Shown: positions 31,343 to 37,251 of the stretch, piece after piece | Layout of the letters: each line of letters begins with the position of its first letter | Position numbering within the stretch: the stretch's first letter is position 1 | NCBI GenBank assembly: GCA_900317425.1 | Contig: ONGR01000020.1 | Location: 1 to 37,251, forward strand | Source: an uncultured Eubacteriales bacterium | Lineage (GTDB): Bacteria > Bacillota > Clostridia > Oscillospirales > Oscillospiraceae | Direction of reading: 5' to 3' | DNA length: 37,251 nt | Notes under the pieces: generated by a model | What the model saw: the letters and a program-made list of their open reading frames with translations, nothing else | Database searches by the model: none | Told to the model about the DNA's origin: nothing | Made by a program: the position numbers and the translations under genes

Positions 31343-33586
31343 ATGGCAAAGAAAAAGACAACCGACGAGCTGACCGTCCGGCACGCCGACAACCCCAACG
31401 TCATGGGGCTCCGGGGCGCCGTGGTGGACCAGCCTATCACCGAGACGCTGGACAGCAACTTCATGCCCTACGCCATGAGCGTCATCGTCAGCCGGGCCAT
31501 TCCGGAGATCGACGGCTTCAAGCCCTCCCACCGGAAGCTGCTGTACACCATGTACAAGATGGGCCTGCTGACCGGCGGGCGCACCAAGTCCGCCAACATC
31601 GTGGGCCAGACCATGCGCCTCAACCCCCACGGCGACGCCGCCATCTACGAGACCATGGTGCGCCTCTCCCGGGGCAACGAGGCCCTGCTCCACCCCTTCG
31701 TGGACAGCAAGGGCAACTTCGGCAAGGTCTACTCCCGGGACATGGCCTACGCCGCCAGCCGCTACACCGAGGCAAAGCTCTCCCCCATCTGCGCCGAGCT
31801 CTTCCGGGATCTGGACAGCGACGCCGTGGACTTCATGCCCAACTACGACAACTCCACCACCGAGCCCACCCTGCTGCCCACCACCTTCCCCAACGTGCTG
31901 GTGTCCTCCAACCTGGGCATCGCCGTGGGCATGGCCAGCCAGATCTGCGGCTTCAACCTGGGCGAGGTCTGCGACACCACCATCGCCCTGCTGAAAAATC
32001 CCGACCACGACATCATGAGCACCCTCCTGGCCCCCGACTTTCCCACCGGCGGCCAGCTGATCCTGGATGAGAAGGAACTCTGTCAGATTTATTCCACCGG
32101 CCGGGGCGGCGTCCGGGTCCGGGCCAGGTACCGCTATATCAAGAAGGAGAACCTCATCGAGATCTACGAGATCCCCTATTCCACCTCCATTGAGGCCATT
32201 CTGGACAAGGTGGCGGAGCTGGTGAAGGCCGGCAAGGTGAAGGAGATCAACGACATGCGGGACGAGACCGACCTGAGCGGTCTCAAGCTGACCATCGACC
32301 TGAAGCGGGGGGCCGACCCCGACAAGCTGATGGCCAAGCTCTTCAAGCTGACGCCGCTGGAGGACACCTACAGCTGCAACTTCAACATCCTCATCGCCGG
32401 CAGCCCCCGGGTCATGGGCGTGGGGGAGATCCTGGAGGAGTGGATCGCCTGGCGCACCGAGTGCGTCCGCCGCCGGGTCTACTTCGTGCTCAGCAAGAGG
32501 CGGGAGAAGCTGCACCTGCTGCTGGGCCTCAAGCGGATCCTGCTGGATATCGACAAGGCCATCGCCATCATCCGCCAGACCGAGGAGGAGGCGGAGGTCG
32601 TCCCCAACCTGATGATCGGCTTCGGCATCGATCAGGCCCAGGCCGAATACGTGGCGGAGATCAAGCTGCGGAACATCAACAAGGAGTACATCCTCAAGCG
32701 GGTGGCGGAGACCGAGGCCCTCCAGGACGAGATCGCCGATCTGGAGGACACCCTGGCCAAGGCCAGCCGCATCCGGAAGATCATCATCGACGAGCTGACC
32801 GCCGTGCGGAAGAAGTACGCCGTGCCCCGCCGCACCGAGATCGTCTACAGCGACGAGGTGGAGGAGTACACCGAGACCGAGCAGGTGGAGGACTATCCCG
32901 TCCACCTGTTCCTCAGCCGGGAGGGCTACTTCAAGAAGATCACCCCCCAGTCCCTGCGGATGTCCGGCGAGCAGAAGTTCAAGGAGGGCGACAGCCTGCG
33001 CCAGAGCTTCGAGGCCACCAACGGCGCCGAGCTCATGTTCTTCACCGACCGCCAGCAGGTCTACAAGTGCCGCGCCGCCGACTTCGGCGACACCAAGGCC
33101 TCCGCCCTGGGGGACTATCTGCCGGCCAAGCTGGGCATGGACGAGGGGGAGAGCGTCATCTTCCTGTGCCTGCCCGGGGACTACGGCGGCCATCTGCTGT
33201 TCTTCTTCGCCAACGGCAAGGCCGCCAAGGTGCCGGTGGAGTCCTATCAGACCACCTCCAACCGCCGCCGGCTCACCGGCGCCTACAGCGACAAGGCGCC
33301 TCTGGTGGCCATCGTCCACATGCCGGAGGACGCCGAGCTGGCCCTCTACACCAACGAGCCCCGGGCCCTCCTCTTCCACACGTCCCTGCTGCTGCCCAAG
33401 GCCACCCGGGCCACCCAGGGCGTGGCGGTGATGACCATCAAGCCCAAATATCACCTGGAGCGGGTGGTCGGCGTGGCCGAGACCGGCATCGTCAACCACA
33501 GCCGCTACCGGGCCCGCTCTCTCCCCGCCGCCGGCGCGCTGGTGAAGCCGGAGGATTCCGACGAGAAGCAGCTGGCGCTGCTGTAG
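31343..33586 (+). CDS. Type IIA DNA topoisomerase subunit A (ParC/GyrA family)
   Basis: This 747-aa subunit breaks and rejoins DNA. The catalytic pair is Arg140-Tyr141 in AYAASRYTEAKLS. The winged-helix region has PSHRKLLYTMYKMGLL near 61-76 and the quinolone-pocket segment MRLNPHGDAAIYETMVRLSR at 91-110. There Ala99 stands where gyrase and ParC usually have Ser, and Glu103 at the acidic position. A coiled-coil stretch is near 440-500 and a short beta-pinwheel C-terminus follows. It is shorter than typical GyrA and lacks an obvious GyrA box. With the preceding B subunit it forms a divergent second type II enzyme. AAAGGA precedes the ATG. Confidence 0.88.
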   Translation: MAKKKTTDELTVRHADNPNVMGLRGAVVDQPITETLDSNFMPYAMSVIVSRAIPEIDGFKPSHRKLLYTMYKMGLLTGGRTKSANIVGQTMRLNPHGDAAIYETMVRLSRGNEALLHPFVDSKGNFGKVYSRDMAYAASRYTEAKLSPICAELFRDLDSDAVDFMPNYDNSTTEPTLLPTTFPNVLVSSNLGIAVGMASQICGFNLGEVCDTTIALLKNPDHDIMSTLLAPDFPTGGQLILDEKELCQIYSTGRGGVRVRARYRYIKKENLIEIYEIPYSTSIEAILDKVAELVKAGKVKEINDMRDETDLSGLKLTIDLKRGADPDKLMAKLFKLTPLEDTYSCNFNILIAGSPRVMGVGEILEEWIAWRTECVRRRVYFVLSKRREKLHLLLGLKRILLDIDKAIAIIRQTEEEAEVVPNLMIGFGIDQAQAEYVAEIKLRNINKEYILKRVAETEALQDEIADLEDTLAKASRIRKIIIDELTAVRKKYAVPRRTEIVYSDEVEEYTETEQVEDYPVHLFLSREGYFKKITPQSLRMSGEQKFKEGDSLRQSFEATNGAELMFFTDRQQVYKCRAADFGDTKASALGDYLPAKLGMDEGESVIFLCLPGDYGGHLLFFFANGKAAKVPVESYQTTSNRRRLTGAYSDKAPLVAIVHMPEDAELALYTNEPRALLFHTSLLLPKATRATQGVAVMTIKPKYHLERVVGVAETGIVNHSRYRARSLPAAGALVKPEDSDEKQLALL

Positions 33587-33589
33587 CCT

Positions 33590-33840
33590 GCTCAAAAACG
33601 GCTTGGCCGTTTTTAAGCAAAAGGTTTGCAGACCACTCCGCGCACAGCTGGCGCATAAGTTCGTGTTGCCAAATCAGAGATTTGGACACTCACTTATCGC
33701 TGCGCTCGCACACTGCGTGCTCTGAGCGGTGTATTTTGCCACGTACGCCAGTCTTCGCCCGCGAGGAAGGAGCGGTTGCGAAGACAAGTGCCCTTGGGGT
33801 ACACGCCGCAGCAAAATACGATTGAAATAATCTTGTCACT
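33590..33840 (+). repeat. Dispersed structured intergenic repeat, copy D
   Basis: It starts four bases after the topoisomerase A stop. Parts: a GCTCAAAAACGGC / GCCGTTTTTAAGC hairpin; CAGACCACTCCGCGCAC; an inserted block that includes the hairpin CCAAATCAGAGATTTGG (33669-33685); CTCGCACACTGCGTG; CTGAGCGGT; then GTATTTTGC / GCAAAATAC, whose loop is enlarged by an inserted GTCTTCGC / GCGAAGAC hairpin. The final stem seen in A-C is degraded. Confidence 0.75.
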
Positions 33841-33894
33841 CGCTTGTCCCCGCTTCATTACGTATTCCATTTTCAGCGAAAGGAGCTCTCCGCT

Positions 33895-34566
33895 GTGAAA
33901 AACACGAAACCTTTCGGCCTCTTCTCCGCTGTTCTGGTTCTTATCCTGCTGCTCACCGGCTGCGGCTCCTTCCTCAACCGGGAGTACAGCTCCAGCGAGC
34001 CCCACAGCGCCGCCTATTTCGGCGGCGAGGACCGGTCCGTGCTGCGGCTGGAGACGTATCAGGATCTGGTCAACGGCCTGCTGACCCTGGTGTCGGGCCA
34101 CGCCGCCGAGGGCACCGTCTGGCTCTATCCCTCCGAGGATATGCCCGGTGCCGCCGAGGCCATGGAGCGAGCCTGCGCCGAGGTCCAGCAGGAGACGCCC
34201 CTGGGGGCCTACGCCGTGGACTACCTGACCTACACCATCGATGAGACGGCCCACAACTACAGCGTCATCCATCTCACCATCGGCTACCGGCGCACCGCCG
34301 AGCAGGTGGCCGCCATGGTCCACACCACCGGCGTCAGCGCCATCCACGATCTGCTGACCGCCGCCGCCCAGGCCGGCGCGCCGGAGCTGGTGATCCAGGT
34401 GGCCTATTTCGACCAGCAGCAGCAGGAGGTCCGGGCCACGGTGGAGCAGGTCCAGCGGGAGGTGCTGGGCGAGGACGTGGTCTGGGAGGAGGTCGTCCCC
34501 TGGCAGGTGAACTTCTATCCCGACACCGCCGAGGCGGGCATCGTGGAGATCCTGCTGGAAAATTGA
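33895..34566 (+). CDS. Putative lipoprotein of unknown function
   Basis: This 223-aa protein has a lipoprotein signal: a basic N-terminus, a hydrophobic stretch and the lipobox LLTGCG with the lipidated Cys near residue 23. The mature part is acidic and Gln-rich, with no family I recognise. A central segment (YAVDYLTYTIDETAHNYSVI) and a later Gln run (YFDQQQQEVRATVEQ) suggest a mixed alpha/beta fold. GTG at 33895 follows AAAGGAG at nine bases; an upstream ATG at 33844 lies in the end of repeat copy D. It precedes the tRNA-Gly promoter. Confidence 0.75.
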   Translation: MKNTKPFGLFSAVLVLILLLTGCGSFLNREYSSSEPHSAAYFGGEDRSVLRLETYQDLVNGLLTLVSGHAAEGTVWLYPSEDMPGAAEAMERACAEVQQETPLGAYAVDYLTYTIDETAHNYSVIHLTIGYRRTAEQVAAMVHTTGVSAIHDLLTAAAQAGAPELVIQVAYFDQQQQEVRATVEQVQREVLGEDVVWEEVVPWQVNFYPDTAEAGIVEILLEN

Positions 34567-34585
34567 AAAAAGTGAAAAAGCAGGC

Positions 34586-34614
34586 TTGACAAACGGCGCC
34601 GTCCGCGCTATAAT
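34586..34614 (+). promoter_or_regulatory. Consensus promoter of tRNA-Gly
   Basis: TTGACA (34586-34591), 17-base spacer, TATAAT (34609-34614): a perfect sigma-A promoter 14 bases before the tRNA. Confidence 0.95.
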
Positions 34615-34627
34615 TATTCTTGCTTTT

Positions 34628-34703
34628 GCGGGCGTAGCTCATCTGGTAGAGCGCGACCTTGCCAAGGTCGAGGTAGCGAGTTCGAGCCTCGTCGCCCGCT
34701 CCA
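34628..34703 (+). tRNA. tRNA-Gly (anticodon GCC)
   Basis: A 76-base cloverleaf: acceptor GCGGGCG / CGCCCGC, anticodon stem CGACC / GGTCG with loop TTGCCAA (GCC at 34661-34663), T-loop TTCGAGC, and an encoded CCA. Confidence 0.97.
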
Positions 34704-34942
34704 TAAAAAAGAAGGACACCCTTTGGGTGTCTTTCTTTTTTATGGAAAGAGTAGGGGAGAGGCTCGAACAGGCCGGTCGTCCCGTTAGGGACGATGCCGA
34801 TATGCCGGTGGCATGTCGGCAAGGCCGCGTGCGTGCCGGCGGCAGCGGCCGCCGGGCGAGCCTCGTCGCCCGCTCCATAAAAAAGAAGGACACCCTTTGG
34901 GTGTCTTTCTTTTTTATGGAAAGAGTAGGGGAGAGGCTCGAA
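34683..34942 (+). repeat. 86-nt direct repeat of the tRNA-Gly 3' end plus terminator
   Basis: Bases 34683-34768 and 34857-34942 are the same 86 bases. Each has the last 21 bases of tRNA-Gly, a GACACCC / GGGTGTC hairpin with T-tract, and GGAGAGGCTCGAA. Each unit is also an imperfect palindrome, since GAGGCTCGAA at its right end is complementary to TTCGAGCCTC in the tRNA. A third, shorter match, CCTCGTCGCCCGC, is at 35136-35148. The gaps (34769-34856 and 34943-35135) are rich in hairpins such as AAACAGTCC / GGACTGTTT and contain no gene. Confidence 0.88.
34703..34742 (+). terminator. Terminator of tRNA-Gly
   Basis: AAAAAAGAAGGACACCC pairs with GGGTGTCTTTCTTTTTT around a short loop. It is duplicated at 34877-34916 within the direct repeat. 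Confidence 0.92.
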
Positions 34943-35155
34943 ACGAACTCCGAAGGTGCCGAGCGCCAGCGACGGCAGCTTCGGCAGCAAACAGTCCGGT
35001 GGACTGTTTGCGCAGTGAGAGGAGATGTGCTCACCGTTGCGCCAGCCGCTTCCCGCTTCCCGTTGGTCGCGGCAAGCGGGGCGCTGTCTCGATTCCGCCT
35101 TGCTTTTTCTCCCACAGGGAGCGCTTCGGCGGAATCCTCGTCGCCCGCCATATCA

Positions 35156-35190
35156 AAAAAAACACACCGGCCTGTTGACCGGTGTGTTTC
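35156..35190 (-). terminator. Terminator of the YitT gene
   Basis: On the minus strand AACACACCGG / CCGGTGTGTT is followed by TTTTTT, ten bases after the stop. Confidence 0.93.
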
Positions 35191-35197
35191 CTTCCCC

Positions 35198-36079
35198 TTA
35201 CGCCAGATGCCGCTTGAAGTTGCCGCTGGTGTGGACCCCCTCCTGCACCATGATGAACGCCTCGGCGTCGATGGCGCGCACCGCCTGCTGCAGCGTCTCG
35301 ATCTCATACTTGCTCAGACATACGCACAGCACCCGCACGTCGTCGCCGGTGTAGGCCCCCAGGCCCTCCCAGCAGGTGACGCCCCGGCCGATGGCCTCCA
35401 TGATGGCTTTGGGCAGGACCTCCCCCTTCTCCTTGGTGATGATCAGCGCCTGGACGGTGATGTTCTGCTGATGCATCCGGTCCACCATCAGGGAGGTGAT
35501 GACGGAGAAGATGGCGGAATAGATGGCGGTGCGGGTGTCGAAGAGCACCATGCAGACGGAGAAGAGCACCGCGTTGAACATGATGGACATTCTGCCCACG
35601 GTGATGCCCCGCTTCTTGCTCAGATAGAGGCCCAGGATGTCCAGACCGCCGGAGCTGCCGCCGCAGGTGAGCATCAGCCCGATGGAGGCGCCGTTGATCA
35701 GTCCGCCGATGAGACAGCTGGTCAGCACGTCCTCCACCACCGGCTGGGCCGGCACCGGGATCACCATCATGAACACGGAGCTGCACACCGTGCCCAAAAC
35801 CAGCTTGGCCACGAAGGTCCGGCCCAGGGTGCGCCAGGCCAGGATCATCAGCGGCACGTTGGCCGCCAGGTTCAGCGCGCCGGCCAGATCCACGTCCGTC
35901 ACCCGGATGCCCAGCTTCGTATCCAGCAGGGTGCGGATCACCTGGCACAGACCCAGCACGCCGCCGTTATAGAGCCCCTGGGGCACGATGATCCGGTTGA
36001 TGCCGAAGGCCATCAGCAGCGCGGCCGCCACAATGCCCACCACCCGCAGCCAGCGGCTGTGCATCGCCTTGTTATACAT
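35198..36079 (-). CDS. YitT family membrane protein (DUF161/DUF2179)
   Basis: This 293-aa protein has five or six membrane helices followed by a soluble C-terminal DUF2179 domain (about 215-290, TVQALIITKEKGEVLPKAIM onward). Family segments are GINRIIVPQGLYNGGVLGL near 26 and the glycine-rich GGSSGGLDILGLYLSKKRG near 140-158. Function is not established; some relatives have been linked to transport, which I do not claim. It has its own promoter and terminator. The start is the ATG at 36079; a second Met five codons on (36064) is possible. Confidence 0.9.
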   Translation of the reverse strand: MYNKAMHSRWLRVVGIVAAALLMAFGINRIIVPQGLYNGGVLGLCQVIRTLLDTKLGIRVTDVDLAGALNLAANVPLMILAWRTLGRTFVAKLVLGTVCSSVFMMVIPVPAQPVVEDVLTSCLIGGLINGASIGLMLTCGGSSGGLDILGLYLSKKRGITVGRMSIMFNAVLFSVCMVLFDTRTAIYSAIFSVITSLMVDRMHQQNITVQALIITKEKGEVLPKAIMEAIGRGVTCWEGLGAYTGDDVRVLCVCLSKYEIETLQQAVRAIDAEAFIMVQEGVHTSGNFKRHLA

Positions 36080-36125
36080 CGCTATCGCTCCTCTCTCCCG
36101 CGCCGGCGGGATCCTTTTTTAACAG

Positions 36126-36153
36126 CTTATACGGGTTGGGGGGCAAAAGTCAA
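36126..36153 (-). promoter_or_regulatory. Promoter of the YitT gene
   Basis: On the minus strand TTGACT (36153-36148), 16 bases, TATAAG (36131-36126). It lies just after the stop of the small helix-turn-helix gene. Confidence 0.7.
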
Positions 36154-36161
36154 TCTTTTTT

Positions 36162-36449
36162 TCAGAGGCTGTACCGCAGGGCCCGGAACAGACGGTCCGT
36201 GGCCCGGGAAACCGTCCGGGACACCACCGATTTGCTGACGCCCAGCTCCTCGGCGATGTCCGTCACCCGCATCCCCCGGGTGAAGCGCATGGTCAGGATC
36301 TGCCGCTGCCGGGGCGTCAGCTCCCGCTCCACCGCCAGGGGCAGGTTGGTCAGCAGGCGCTCCATCTGCAGGCGGTTGTCCCCCCGCTCCCCCTGCTGCC
36401 ACAGCGCCAGGCTGGCCGCGTCCAGCGGATCATACGGTGTATTTCTCAT
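36162..36449 (-). CDS. Small sigma-70 region-4-like helix-turn-helix protein
   Basis: This 95-aa protein has a helix-turn-helix typical of sigma factor region 4 or related regulators near residues 50-90: LTPRQRQILTMRFTRGMRVT, then DIAEELGVSKSVVSRTVSRA. There is no region 2, so it is not a complete sigma factor. It overlaps the upstream 72-aa gene by four bases (ATGA) and has GAGGGGGG before the start. The target is unknown. Confidence 0.8.
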   Translation of the reverse strand: MRNTPYDPLDAASLALWQQGERGDNRLQMERLLTNLPLAVERELTPRQRQILTMRFTRGMRVTDIAEELGVSKSVVSRTVSRATDRLFRALRYSL

Positions 36450-36664
36450 TTCGACAGTACCCCCCTCTCGTAGTAGCGGGCCGTCAGCTCCGCCAGCTCC
36501 CTGGTCTGGCGCAGCAGCGGGCCCAGATCCCGGATCCGCCGCCGGAGAACGGCGATCTCCTCCGGGTCCGCGGCCGTCTCCAGCCGCTCCGACAGCTCCC
36601 GGATCCGCTCCAGGATGGCCTTCTCCCCGGCCCGATAGGCCGGGGACAGCTCCGATAGTTTCAT
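36446..36664 (-). CDS. Small coiled-coil protein of unknown function
   Basis: This 72-aa charged, almost wholly helical protein (ERIRELSERLETAADPEEIA, then LRRRIRDLGPLLRQTRELAE) has no family I recognise. It is coupled to the downstream helix-turn-helix gene by a four-base overlap, so the two may work as a pair. AGGAAGGG precedes the ATG at 36664. The gene ends in tRNA-distal sequence with no sign of decay. Confidence 0.7.
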   Translation of the reverse strand: MKLSELSPAYRAGEKAILERIRELSERLETAADPEEIAVLRRRIRDLGPLLRQTRELAELTARYYERGVLSK

Positions 36665-36712
36665 CTGATCCCTTCCTCCCGTGAAAATATGTGAATTCGC
36701 CAAATATTTTTG

Positions 36713-36741
36713 TTGACAAAGCCCCGGAATCATGGTATTAT
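36713..36741 (+). promoter_or_regulatory. Promoter of the tRNA-Thr/tRNA-Tyr unit
   Basis: TTGACA (36713-36718), 17 bases, TATTAT (36736-36741), 18 bases before tRNA-Thr. Confidence 0.9.
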
Positions 36742-36759
36742 TTTTTGCGCTGGACAAAC

Positions 36760-36835
36760 GCTGGTGTAGCTCAGCTGGTAGAGCAGCTGATTTGTAATCA
36801 GCAGGTCGGGGGTTCGAATCCGTCCACCAGCTCCA
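36760..36835 (+). tRNA. tRNA-Thr (anticodon TGT)
   Basis: A 76-base cloverleaf: acceptor GCTGGTG / CACCAGC, anticodon loop TTTGTAA (TGT at 36793-36795) in stem GCTGA / TCAGC, T-loop TTCGAAT, encoded CCA. Confidence 0.97.
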
Positions 36836-36849
36836 TCACAATCCGATAT

Positions 36850-36934
36850 GGGGGATTTCCCGAGTGGCCAAAGGGGACAGACTGTAAATCTGCTGGCGAT
36901 GCCTTCGGTGGTTCGAATCCACCATCCCCCACCA
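36850..36934 (+). tRNA. tRNA-Tyr (anticodon GTA)
   Basis: An 85-base class II tRNA with a long variable arm: acceptor GGGGGAT / ATCCCCC, anticodon stem CAGA / TCTG with loop holding GTA, T-loop TTCGAAT, encoded CCA. It follows tRNA-Thr after 14 bases. Confidence 0.97.
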
Positions 36935-36964
36935 TCAAAAGGGTACGAAAAAGATGTACCTGGC

Positions 36965-36992
36965 AAAAAGCCCGATTTTATCGGGCTTTTTT
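36965..36992 (+). terminator. Terminator of the tRNA-Thr/tRNA-Tyr unit
   Basis: AGCCCGAT / ATCGGGCT around TTT, followed by TTTTT. Confidence 0.93.
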
Positions 36993-37099
36993 GCTGCCCA
37001 AACACCGTTTTTCAAAGTTTCAAATTCGTAGATGTAAAAACGGCTTTTTCCCTTTGAAGATAGATACGAACCCAAGTAACAACTGAATACAGTACAAGG

Positions 37100-37136
37100 A
37101 CGGCAGACAGTAACAGATACTACCTGCCGTTTTTTG
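37100..37136 (+). terminator. Terminator-like hairpin in the AT-richer right end
   Basis: ACGGCAG / CTGCCGT with a 17-base loop, then TTTTTTG. No gene recognised upstream ends here, so a small RNA between 36993 and 37136 is possible. Confidence 0.55.
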
Positions 37137-37145
37137 TTGCCATCG

Positions 37146-37189
37146 GAGCCAATCGTTTTGAAAAGAAACGGTTGGCTCTTTTTTTATTT
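37146..37189 (+). terminator. Second terminator before the truncated gene
   Basis: GAGCCAATCGTTT / AAACGGTTGGCTC, a 13-pair stem with one G-T pair, then TTTTTTTATTT. Confidence 0.85.
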
Positions 37190-37210
37190 CACAGACAAAG
37201 GAGCAAGACG

Positions 37211-37251
37211 ATGATATTTTCAGATTCACCGAGTCAGAAAGCCCTCGAGCG
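37211..37251 (+). CDS. Start of an unknown gene, truncated by the window edge
   Basis: AAAGGAG lies nine bases before an ATG that opens MIFSDSPSQKALE and runs off the window. Thirteen residues are too few to identify a family. Base composition here is clearly more AT-rich than the rest of the window, and the gene lies beyond the tRNA pair, so it may be acquired DNA. Confidence 0.5.
   Translation, partial: MIFSDSPSQKALE

Noticed and set aside
31256-33595. A 779-codon open frame on the minus strand across the topoisomerase A gene
   Set aside because: It is antisense to a gene with full family motifs. High GC at third positions removes stops on the opposite strand, and its product is low-complexity Gly/Val/His/Asp.
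34586-36238. A 550-codon plus-strand open frame starting before tRNA-Gly
   Set aside because: It runs through the tRNA, the duplicated terminators and antisense to the YitT gene. The apparent repeated peptide is only the 86-base repeat translated.
36691-37086. A 131-codon open frame covering tRNA-Thr and tRNA-Tyr
   Set aside because: It translates two well-formed tRNAs and has no start signals.

Overview
The window is a chromosomal segment of a high-GC, endospore-forming Clostridium-class bacterium, most likely an Oscillospiraceae member of the Flavonifractor/Lawsonibacter/Oscillibacter kind. This placement is inferred from four things: a six-gene Rnf complex, sporulation genes yabP and yabQ, a tetrahydrofolate riboswitch, and strong G/C use at third codon positions. 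No rRNA, CRISPR array or transposase gene was seen.

Layout. (1) 128-2140, minus strand: folate module. A THF riboswitch precedes an ECF transporter S component (FolT-like), which overlaps the region of folC. (2) 2190-7434, minus strand: rnfCDGEAB, a ferredoxin:NAD+ oxidoreductase ion pump, with its own promoter and terminator. (3) 7547-10118, plus strand: a DUF975-type membrane protein and an AtoE short-chain fatty acid transporter. (4) 10513-23291, plus strand: a long housekeeping and sporulation run of recJ-rel-dtd-MBL hydrolase-hemZ, a SpoVB-like flippase, mazG, hup, rqcP, yabP-yabQ-divIC, an S1-domain protein and an SDR reductase. The part from the flippase to the S1 protein matches the Bacillus yabM-yabN-yabO-yabP-yabQ-divIC-yabR order, with an HU gene inserted. 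(5) 23471-26260, minus strand: a radical SAM/SPASM enzyme one base from a membrane protein whose tail holds an alternating Cys-Ala tract. Upstream is a structured leader. (6) 26323-34566, plus strand: hpf, an iron-type alcohol dehydrogenase behind a hairpin-array leader, a divergent type IIA topoisomerase pair and a lipoprotein. (7) 34586-37251: tRNA-Gly with duplicated 3'-end/terminator blocks, a YitT family protein, two small overlapping genes, tRNA-Thr and tRNA-Tyr, then AT-richer sequence with the start of a truncated gene.

Most unusual content. The intergenic DNA carries a family of structured repeats, four copies directly behind stop codons, whose stems differ in sequence but keep their pairing. 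It also holds a roughly 470-bp element with long imperfect inverted arms between the two topoisomerase genes, and three places where a terminator sequence is duplicated around hairpins. The radical SAM plus Cys-Ala protein pair looks like a peptide or protein modification system. The yabP leader appears to place a sigma-E type promoter inside a stem-loop that would block expression of read-through RNA only.
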